This document shows positions 8,877 through 15,287 of a stretch of DNA of 64,000 nt, one piece after another. Positions within the stretch are counted from its first letter, which is position 1, and each line of letters begins with the position of its first letter. The stretch comes from Ancylobacter sp. Lp-2 (lineage in GTDB: Bacteria > Pseudomonadota > Alphaproteobacteria > Rhizobiales > Xanthobacteraceae): NCBI RefSeq assembly GCF_020523795.1, contig NZ_JAJALI010000007.1:290363-354362 (forward strand), given 5' to 3'. Made by a program: the position numbers and the translations under genes. The notes beneath the pieces were generated by a model, which was not told the DNA's origin, ran no database searches, and worked only from the letters and a program-made list of their open reading frames with translations.

Positions 8877-9395
8877 TCACTCCTGCTCGTCTTCGAAGAT
8901 CCACAGCTCCAGTGTCGGCTGCGGCTGGCCGGCGCGGTCGGACATGCCGAGGAAGCCCGGCACGCGGCGCTTCTGCTCCGGCGTCAGCGCGGCCACCAGG
9001 GGCTTGGCGGCGGCGATCACCGTCTTGAGGTCCTCCGCCCGCGCCGCTTCGGCGTCGGCGAGACGCTCCAGCACCACGAGGAAGTCGGTCGCCGGCTCGG
9101 CGGTGGCGCGCGCGGCGGCGCGGGCGGCGCCGTTCTTCGCCGCCTGGCGGATGGCGGCCTCCACCGGGTCCCAGAGCCTGGCCTGGTCGGGGGTGAGGCC
9201 GATCACCGTCTTCAATGCGATCAGCCGGGCGTCGAGCACCGCCTGGGCGTCGGCCTCGGTATAGAGGTCGACCACCGGCGGCGGCGCGTCGGCGGCCGGG
9301 GTGGTCTGCGCCAGGACGGGGCCGGCCAGCAGGGCGGTGACGGCGAGGGCGGCCATCGGGGCGAGGCCGGAAAGGCGGGCAAGGATACGTGTCAT
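8877..9395 (-). CDS. Periplasmic LTXXQ-motif (Spy/CpxP-like) protein
   Basis: A 172-residue secreted protein with a signal peptide (hydrophobic residues about 12-27, cleavage near LAGPVLAQ). The mature part is helical and carries two LTXXQ-type motifs: GLTPDQARLW near residue 66 and ALTPEQKRR near the C terminus. This architecture defines the Spy/CpxP superfamily of periplasmic chaperones or stress sensors. It lies 24 bases after the 9420-9812 gene on the same strand, so the two are probably co-transcribed, and a strong terminator follows. The specific role is not known. Confidence 0.75.
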   Translation of the reverse strand: MTRILARLSGLAPMAALAVTALLAGPVLAQTTPAADAPPPVVDLYTEADAQAVLDARLIALKTVIGLTPDQARLWDPVEAAIRQAAKNGAARAAARATAEPATDFLVVLERLADAEAARAEDLKTVIAAAKPLVAALTPEQKRRVPGFLGMSDRAGQPQPTLELWIFEDEQE

Positions 9396-9419
9396 GCTGG
9401 GTCTCCGCTCAGGCCGGGT

Positions 9420-9812
9420 TCACTGCCAGCCGCCATCGGGCAGGCGGCCATGGTAGGGCGTGTCGCGGCAATGGCCCCAGGGCCCGCGCCACCAGCCGGG
9501 AGGGCAGCCATTGCCGTAATAGACCGGGGCGCCGGGCGGCACGGCATAGCCGCCGCCGGGCAGCGGGCCGGTATAGGGCGTGTCGCGGCAGCCGCCCCAC
9601 GGGCCGCGCCAGGCGCCGGGGCCGCAGCCCTGGGCGACCTTGGTGACGAGGGCGTCGGGGGCGGGCAGCGTCGCGGCGATCGGGGCGGCCGAGGCCGGCA
9701 TGGCGAGGAAGGCGGCGGCGGCGAGCACGGCGGAGGCGATCAGGCGGGAGGCAACAGGCCGGGAAGTACGGTGGGCCGGCGCGGGGGCGGCGGCGTTTGG
9801 ATGCGGCGTCAT
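9420..9812 (-). CDS. Secreted protein with two GCG/CRPN-type repeats
   Basis: About 130 residues from ATG 9812, with other ATGs at 9824 and further upstream. A signal peptide (ASRLIASAVLAAAAFLAMPASA) is followed by two near-identical 35-residue units: GCGPGAWRGPWGGCRDTPY then GPLPGGG, and GCPPGWWRGPWGHCRDTPY then GRLPDGG. Two Cys per unit could form disulfides. The GCG-x-G...CR signature matches small rhizobial secreted or cell-wall proteins of unknown function. It is first in a probable two-gene unit with the LTXXQ protein. No enzymatic motif is visible. Confidence 0.65.
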   Translation of the reverse strand: MTPHPNAAAPAPAHRTSRPVASRLIASAVLAAAAFLAMPASAAPIAATLPAPDALVTKVAQGCGPGAWRGPWGGCRDTPYTGPLPGGGYAVPPGAPVYYGNGCPPGWWRGPWGHCRDTPYHGRLPDGGWQ

Positions 9813-10207
9813 CGGCTTCTCCATCAGGCGCAAATCAGGCGGCGCCATGGATGCATGCCGGGCCAGCCGGAACAATGCCCCGGAAGGGGCACAGGATCAT
9901 TTCAGAGCCGTTCCAAACCGGACCGTGATCGGGCGGGCCGGACGTGCCGAGTCAAGTCGCTGATCCGACTCACATCCTTAACCAAGTGTTGCGCTGCGGA
10001 CTCTCAACTGGGGAAAACGATCGTTTCGGCTCTGAACGGACTGGGCGAGAGTCTACGCATATTGTAGCCTCACGACCGTCAGATACGACATCTCGTGCGG
10101 CGGCAAATTCCATCGTGGCGTCTGCGGCAATAATCCGGCCGATCCTGTTCGGCCGGAAGGCTGTGGGATTTTGCCCGTACGGTCGATGAGCCCAAGGAGT
10201 AACAGCG
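9813..10207. other. Intergenic region upstream of gcrA
   Basis: No gene is supported in these 395 bases. They separate the divergent small secreted-protein pair from gcrA. The main feature is a cluster of four GANTC sites (separate entry). The segment from 10060 to 10207 is more A+T-rich and probably carries the gcrA leader; AAGGAG at about 10194 is its ribosome binding site. Confidence 0.6.
9949..10053. promoter_or_regulatory. Cluster of four GANTC (CcrM methylation) sites upstream of gcrA
   Basis: GANTC occurs at 9949-9953, 9967-9971, 9999-10003 and 10049-10053. GANTC is the CcrM adenine methylation target in Alphaproteobacteria, and GcrA acts preferentially at promoters bearing methylated GANTC. 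Assuming 68% G+C, about 0.3 sites are expected in 105 bases, so four is a marked enrichment. It suggests that gcrA transcription senses replication-dependent methylation. Confidence 0.6.
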
Positions 10208-10717
10208 ATGAACTGGACGGACGAGCGCGTCGAGCTCCTCAAGAAATTGTGGTCTGAAGGCCTGTCCGCCAGCCAGATCGCTGCCGAGCTCGGCGGCGTG
10301 ACGCGCAACGCGGTCATCGGCAAGGTCCATCGCCTCGGTCTCTCCGGCCGCGCCAAGGCGGCGCCCGCTCCGGCGGCCCGCCCGCGCAAGCCGCGCCCGG
10401 TGGTGGCCGTCGCCGCGCCGTCCCGCCCGATGGTCGCCGGCAACACCGCGCTTGCCCCGGTGCTGCGCCCGGTGATCGAGATCGAGCCGGAGGAACTGCC
10501 GGATCCGGTCGCCAACGTCATCCCGATGGCCGATCGCTGCACCATTCTCGACCTGACCGAGTTCACCTGCCGCTGGCCGGTGGGCGAGCCGGGCAAGGGC
10601 GACTTCTATTACTGCGGCAGCCGTACCAAGACCGGGCTGCCCTATTGCTCCTATCACTCGCGTATCGCCTATCAGCCGGTGCAGGACCGCCGTCGCGACC
10701 GCCGCGTGGCGCGCTGA
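10208..10717 (+). CDS. gcrA: GcrA cell cycle regulator
   Basis: A 169-residue homologue of GcrA, the alphaproteobacterial sigma70 cofactor that activates cell-cycle promoters containing methylated GANTC. The N-terminal helix-turn-helix region is canonical: MNWTDERVELLKKLWSEG, then SASQIAAELGG and RNAVIGKVHRLGL. A Pro/Ala/Arg linker follows. The C-terminal sigma-binding domain contains TCRWPVGEPGK and YCSYHSRIAYQP. AAGGAG precedes ATG 10208. The upstream GANTC cluster suggests feedback through methylation. Confidence 0.96.
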   Translation: MNWTDERVELLKKLWSEGLSASQIAAELGGVTRNAVIGKVHRLGLSGRAKAAPAPAARPRKPRPVVAVAAPSRPMVAGNTALAPVLRPVIEIEPEELPDPVANVIPMADRCTILDLTEFTCRWPVGEPGKGDFYYCGSRTKTGLPYCSYHSRIAYQPVQDRRRDRRVAR

Positions 10718-10777
10718 CGCGCTCGCACGGCGGCGGCTTTCGCCGGCTGCCGTGAGCGGCCCGACGAAGCCGGCCGC

Positions 10778-11638
10778 GTGAAACCGGCTCGCCCGGGGCG
10801 GACATTGGCGCGGACGTGGATCGGCACCATATTGGAGCGCCTCCACCTCGGGCCGAGCATGCTGTTTCGAAGGCCATCGACCACCCGCACTGAGACCCGG
10901 ACGCCCGCGCCGCGCGAGGCGACCTCGCTGGCACTGCGCGTCGATGGGCGCGAGGTGGTCGTGACGCTGCGCCGCGACGCGCGGGCGCGGCGCTACACTC
11001 TGCGCGTCCGTGCCGCGACCCGCGACGTGGTGCTGACCATGCCCGCGCGTGGCAGCCTGAAGGAAGCCACCGCCTTTGCCGAGCGCCATACCGGCTGGAT
11101 CGCCGTCCGCCTCGCGCAGTTGCCGGTGGTCGTCGCCTTCGAGCCGGGCGCGACGGTGCCGCTGCGCGGCGTCCCCCATCGCATCACGCATCGTCCGGGC
11201 CAGCGCGGCACCGTCTGGGCGGAGGTCGATGCCGAGGGCGCGGCCCGGCTCTGCGTCGCCGGGGAGGCGGCGCATGTGGCGCGCCGGGTCGCCGATTTCC
11301 TCAAGCGCGAGGCGCGACGCGACCTTACCGAGGCGAGCCGGCGCCATGCCGCGGCGCTCGGCGTCTCGATCAGCCGCATCACCCTGCGCGACACCGCCAG
11401 CCGCTGGGGCTCCTGCTCCTCGACGGGGGCGCTGTCCTATTCCTGGCGGCTGATCCTCGCCCCGCCGGAGGTGCTGGACTATCTCGCCGCCCATGAGGTG
11501 GCGCATCGCCGCGAGATGAACCACGGCCCGCGCTTCTGGGCGACGGTGGACCGCCTGTTCCCGAGCCGGCACGAGGCCGAGGCGTGGCTGAAGCGGCGCG
11601 GGGCCGAGCTGCACCGTTTCGGCGCCGAGACGGCCTAG
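10778..11638 (+). CDS. YgjP-type (DUF45/M48-like) metal-dependent hydrolase
   Basis: Predicted zinc metallopeptidase of the YgjP/DUF45 family, about 286 residues from GTG 10778 (260 from ATG 10859, which fits the family start as well). The zinc motif HEVAHRREMNH (HExxH plus a downstream His) is near residue 245, preceded by the family block TASRWGSCSSTGALSYSW. No signal peptide or membrane helix is seen, so it is probably cytosolic. Its substrate is unknown. The terminal inverted repeat of the decayed IS begins at the last base of its stop codon, but the family C terminus (AWLKRRGAELHRFG) appears intact. Confidence 0.85.
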   Translation: MKPARPGRTLARTWIGTILERLHLGPSMLFRRPSTTRTETRTPAPREATSLALRVDGREVVVTLRRDARARRYTLRVRAATRDVVLTMPARGSLKEATAFAERHTGWIAVRLAQLPVVVAFEPGATVPLRGVPHRITHRPGQRGTVWAEVDAEGAARLCVAGEAAHVARRVADFLKREARRDLTEASRRHAAALGVSISRITLRDTASRWGSCSSTGALSYSWRLILAPPEVLDYLAAHEVAHRREMNHGPRFWATVDRLFPSRHEAEAWLKRRGAELHRFGAETA

Positions 11639-12466
11639 GTCGTGAGCTCATAAAGGTTGCCGGTTAGGTGAGAGGCTGATCCAAGGCTCGGGAAAGGACC
11701 CTTGGATGGCGCGCTACGACCTGAGCGAGGCCGAGCGGCGGGCACATCGAGCCCCGGTTGCCGAACAAGCCGTGCGGGGTGCCCGGGTTGACGGGCGTCG
11801 TGTGATCCGCAGGATATTCTACGTGTTGCGGGCGGGCTTGCCATGACGGGATCTGCCGAGCCGCTGCGGCCCTCCACCACGGTCCACAATCGCTACGACG
11901 GATGGGCGAAGGCCGGCGTCCGGCTGAAGCTATCCGAAGCTCCGGCAGCGAAATCACCTCAGTCTCTCCACCTCATCGGCAGTTCCATCATCCGGCCCAC
12001 CAGCATGCCGCCGGCGGAAGAAAGGGCCCCCGGATCACGCCATTGGCCGTTCTCGTGGAGGACCGAGCTCCAAGATCAACGCCTTGGAGAACCAGGACGG
12101 GCTGTCGCTCTGGATCCTGCTCTCGGCCGGCCAAGCCTCCGACAAGGCTGCCGTCGTGCCCTCATCGGCGGCCTGCCGCCAGCGCAAGCTCTCGTCGCCG
12201 ACCGAGGCTGTGACGCTCAGGCCATTCTCGACCGGGTTCGAGATCGTGGAGGCCGCGCCCACATCCCGACCCAGCGCGACCGGAAAATCCAGCGCTCCGT
12301 CGACCCGGTCATTTACCGTCAACGCAACCAGATGGAGCGCTTCTTCTGCAAGCTCGAACACTTCAGACGCGTCGCCACGCGCTTCGACAAACGCGCAAGG
12401 AACCTCCTCGCCGCCATCCTGCTTGCCTCATCCCGCATATGGCTCAGGACTTATGAGTCCGCGACC
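11638..12466 (+). mobile_element. Decayed IS5-family (IS427-like) insertion sequence
   Basis: The terminal inverted repeats are imperfect: GGTCGTGAGCTCATAAAGG at 11638 and CCTTTATGAGC-like CAGGACTTATGAGTCCGCGACC ending at 12466 share about 16 of 22 positions. About 830 bases between them encode a broken transposase (separate entry). A fragment of the same family lies at about 998-1125. No clear target duplication is evident. It is probably immobile. Confidence 0.8.
11706..12460 (+). pseudogene. IS5-family transposase, frameshifted
   Basis: The reading frame starts as MARYDLSEAERR at 11706 in frame 3. It continues as VHNRYDGWAKAG and AAKSPQSLHLIGSSIIRP in frame 2, briefly as NQDGLSLWILLSAGQASDKA in frame 3, then returns to frame 2 as LVADRGCDAQAILD, QRNQMERFFCKLEHFRR and ARNLLAAILLASS. 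These are consecutive segments of one DDE transposase, so several small indels have destroyed it. Part of the DDE core falls in the disrupted middle. No single frame gives a functional enzyme. Confidence 0.85.
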
Positions 12467-12601
12467 TCGGGCATTTTTGAGCGAAGGGGGGACCGGTTCG
12501 TGTGAAGAAAATGCGTATTGACAAAACGTAGGGCAATTCCGGTGAACTGGAATTCGCCGGAACTGCTCTAGCCGGGGCCAAGCACCGAGCCGCCGCCGGC
12601 C

Positions 12602-14755
12602 TCAGCCGCCGAACAGCTTGTCGAGCAGCCAGTTGTCGATGGTGGCGGGCTTGCGCTGCGCTTGCGGGCCGCCGGTGACCACCGGCTCCTCCGGCACGTC
12701 GCCGGGCGGCAGGTTGGAGGGCGCGATCTGCGGCTGCTCCATGCCGGCGCCGGGCAGCGGCACCGGCGGCACGTCCTTATGCGCCGCCTTCATCACCTGG
12801 CTCCACACCTCCACCGGCACGCCGGCGCCCGAGGCCTTCTTGGTCGGCGAGGAATCGTCGTTGCCAAGCCAGACGGCAGCGATGAGCCGGCCCGTATAGC
12901 CGATGAACCAGGCGTCGCGGTAATCCTGGCTGGTGCCGGTCTTGCCCGCCACCGGCCAGCCGGGCAGGTCGACGCGCTTGGCGGTGCCGGTGAGCACCAC
13001 CTGCTGCAACATGCGGTTCATCATCGACACGTGCGGTGGCGCCATCACCAGGCCGCGGTTCGGCGAGGGGGCGTTGTAGAGCAGCTTGCCGCTGGCGCTG
13101 TCCTTCACCTGCTGGATCACATGCGCGGCGACGCCGAAGCCGCCATTGGCGAAGGGCGCATAGGCGTCCGCCATCTCCAGCACCGAGACTTCCGAGGTGC
13201 CGAGCGCGATGGAGGCGTTGGGTTCCAGCTTGGAGGTGATGCCGAGGCGCTGGGCGGTCTTCACCACCTCGGGCGGCCCGACCTCCAGCGCGAGGCGCAC
13301 CGCCACCGTGTTGAGCGACAGCGAGATCGCGGTCTTGAGGTCGACCGGCCCGCGATATTCGCGGCTGAAATTCTCCGGCTTCCAGCCCTTGATCTGGATC
13401 GGCGCGTCCTCACGCACGCTCTCCGGGGTCAGGCCGCGCTCCAGCGCGGTGAGGTAGACGAACGGCTTGAACGACGAGCCCGGCTGGCGGCGCGCGGTGA
13501 CCGCGCGGTTGTACTGGCTCTCCTCATAGGAGCGCCCGCCGACCAGCGCCTTGACCCCGCCATCGGTGTCCATCACCACCAGCGCGCCCTGCTCGACGCC
13601 GAGCTTCTTGCCGTTCTTGGCCAGCGCGTCCTTCAGCGCCTTGTCGGCCACCGCCTGCAGCGACATGTCGAGCGTGGTCTGCACCACGATGTCGTGCTCG
13701 ATCGACGGCAGGATGGTCTTGAGCTGGTCGGCGACCCAGTCGGCGACATAGCCGGCGACGTCGGAGGAATTGTTCTTCGCCACCGTCGCCGGCTTGGCGA
13801 GCGCCGCCTGCTCCATGTCGGCGGAGATGAAGCGGGCGTCGACCATGGCGTCGAGCACGACGGCGGCGCGCTGCTGCGCGGCTTCCAGATTGCGGGTCGG
13901 CGCCAGCGAGGAGGGCGACTTGACGAGGCCGGCGATCATCGCCGCCTCGGCGAGGTTCAGGTTCCGCGCGGACTTGTTGAAGTAGCGCTGCGCCGCCGCC
14001 TCGATGCCCCAGGCGCCGGCGCCGAAATAGACGCGGTTCACATAGAGCTCGAGGATCTCGTTCTTGGAGTATTTGGTCTCCAGCCAGATCGACAGGATCA
14101 GTTCCTGGATCTTGCGCGAGAGGGTGCGCTCCTGGGTGAGGAACAGGTTCTTGGCGAGCTGCTGGGTCAGCGTCGAGCCGCCCTCGCGCAGCCGCCCGGA
14201 GGTGAGGTTGGTGACGAGCGCGCGGCCGAGGCCCATTGGGTCGATGCCGAAATGCGAGTAGAAGCGCCGGTCCTCGATGGCGACGAAGGCCTGGGGCACG
14301 AAGGGCGGCAGCGCGCGCAGCGGCACGGCCGAGCCGCGCATCTCGCCGCGGGTGGCGATGGTCTTGCCGTCGGCGGCCTGAATGATGATGGTCGGCGGCC
14401 GCTCGGGAATGGCGAGGTTCTGGATCGGCGGCAGCTGGCTCGCCTCGTAGAAGATGAGGCCGGCGACGCCGACTACGCCCCAGATGCCGAGCACGAAGCA
14501 CCAGTAGAACAGCCGGGACATGAGGCCGCGACGCTTCGGGCCGCGCCCGCGCCCGCCGGAGGAGGCGCGGGAGCCGGCGCTGCCCTTGCCGGAGGATCCC
14601 TTGCCGGACGAACTGCCCGACTTGCGCGAGGAAGAACCGCCATTGCGGGCCATGGTGGTGGGACGGTCGTCGGGCGACAGGCGCAAGTCGCCGTGAGCCG
14701 TCGATGCGCTCAGCACCGGCTCGCGCCGTTCCCTCTCGCCACTACGTCCTGCCAT
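12602..14755 (-). CDS. Class A penicillin-binding protein 1A (glycosyltransferase/transpeptidase)
   Basis: Bifunctional peptidoglycan synthase, up to 717 residues. There is a basic, Ser/Gly-rich cytoplasmic tail (residues 36-78), one membrane helix at about 81-103, then a GT51 domain with EDRRFYSHFGID (catalytic Glu161) and GSTLTQQLAKN. The transpeptidase follows with active-site serine in SSFK (Ser427-Lys430), SLN (480-482) and KTG (605-607). The C terminus is Pro-rich. ATG 14755 gives the long form. ATG 14653 (MARNGGSSSRK) is an equally plausible start and neither has a strong ribosome binding site. It is transcribed alone. Confidence 0.93.
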   Translation of the reverse strand: MAGRSGERERREPVLSASTAHGDLRLSPDDRPTTMARNGGSSSRKSGSSSGKGSSGKGSAGSRASSGGRGRGPKRRGLMSRLFYWCFVLGIWGVVGVAGLIFYEASQLPPIQNLAIPERPPTIIIQAADGKTIATRGEMRGSAVPLRALPPFVPQAFVAIEDRRFYSHFGIDPMGLGRALVTNLTSGRLREGGSTLTQQLAKNLFLTQERTLSRKIQELILSIWLETKYSKNEILELYVNRVYFGAGAWGIEAAAQRYFNKSARNLNLAEAAMIAGLVKSPSSLAPTRNLEAAQQRAAVVLDAMVDARFISADMEQAALAKPATVAKNNSSDVAGYVADWVADQLKTILPSIEHDIVVQTTLDMSLQAVADKALKDALAKNGKKLGVEQGALVVMDTDGGVKALVGGRSYEESQYNRAVTARRQPGSSFKPFVYLTALERGLTPESVREDAPIQIKGWKPENFSREYRGPVDLKTAISLSLNTVAVRLALEVGPPEVVKTAQRLGITSKLEPNASIALGTSEVSVLEMADAYAPFANGGFGVAAHVIQQVKDSASGKLLYNAPSPNRGLVMAPPHVSMMNRMLQQVVLTGTAKRVDLPGWPVAGKTGTSQDYRDAWFIGYTGRLIAAVWLGNDDSSPTKKASGAGVPVEVWSQVMKAAHKDVPPVPLPGAGMEQPQIAPSNLPPGDVPEEPVVTGGPQAQRKPATIDNWLLDKLFGG

Positions 14756-14934
14756 GCGCGCGGATTGCCCCCGAAAACCGCCGGTAAACGAAACCTAAAC
14801 CGTGGCGGTTAAACGTGGGGTTAAGGGCGAAATCGCGGCGCGCCATTATTCTCAACAGGTTGCGCCGGAAGCGTTCCCTGCCATTCCCATGGGGCATGCC
14901 CGCGTGAGCGGCGGTCGTCCGGTGCCGGCCGGGG

Positions 14935-15270
14935 TCAGTGCGCCACCGAGTTCGAGAACAGGCTGACGGTGACGACGCCGGCGAGGATCAGGCTGAGGCC
15001 GATGATCGCCGGCAGGTCGAGCGGCTGCTTCAGCCACAGCCAGCCCGCCGCCGACACCAGCACGATGCCGATGCCGGTCCAGATCGCGTAGGCGATGCCG
15101 GTCGGCAGCACGCGCAGCGCCAGCGACAGGAAATAGAAGGAGATGCAGTAGCCGACCAAGGTGATCACCGTCGGCACCAGCCGGGTGAAGCCCTCGGTCG
15201 ATTTCAGCGTCGTGGTGGCGATCACCTCGGCGGTGATGGCGATCAGCAGATAGACATAGGTGAGCAGCAT
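14935..15270 (-). CDS. Small multidrug resistance (EmrE-like) transporter
   Basis: A four-helix SMR protein of 111 residues from ATG 15270. The essential membrane Glu is in AITAEVIATTTLK (about position 15, matching Glu14 of EmrE). GYCISFYFLSLAL, PTGIAYAIWTGIGIVL and LDLPAIIGLSLILAGV match the family throughout, so it is probably a proton-coupled exporter of cationic compounds. An upstream in-frame ATG at 15288 overlaps the glnD stop (TGATG) and would add six residues. Either way the gene sits directly behind glnD on the same strand, which is an unusual partner. Confidence 0.9.
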   Translation of the reverse strand: MLLTYVYLLIAITAEVIATTTLKSTEGFTRLVPTVITLVGYCISFYFLSLALRVLPTGIAYAIWTGIGIVLVSAAGWLWLKQPLDLPAIIGLSLILAGVVTVSLFSNSVAH

Positions 15271-15287
15271 CGGGGTTCCGGCGGGCA

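Noticed and set aside
11843..12505. 220-residue open frame as a functional transposase
   Set aside because: It joins correct and shifted segments of an IS5-type transposase and lacks the true N terminus and part of the core. Scored as a pseudogene.
14796..14826. TTAA-spaced motif as a CtrA binding site upstream of PBP1A
   Set aside because: The spacing between TTAA halves is 8, not the 7 of the CtrA consensus, and a single site would be weak evidence. A partial palindrome AACCG-TGG-CGGTT overlaps it, but no regulator can be named.
14852..14876. GGAAC-N15-TGTT on the minus strand before PBP1A as an EcfG promoter
   Set aside because: The spacer is 15 and the -10 part mismatches, which is weaker than the other sites and plausible by chance.
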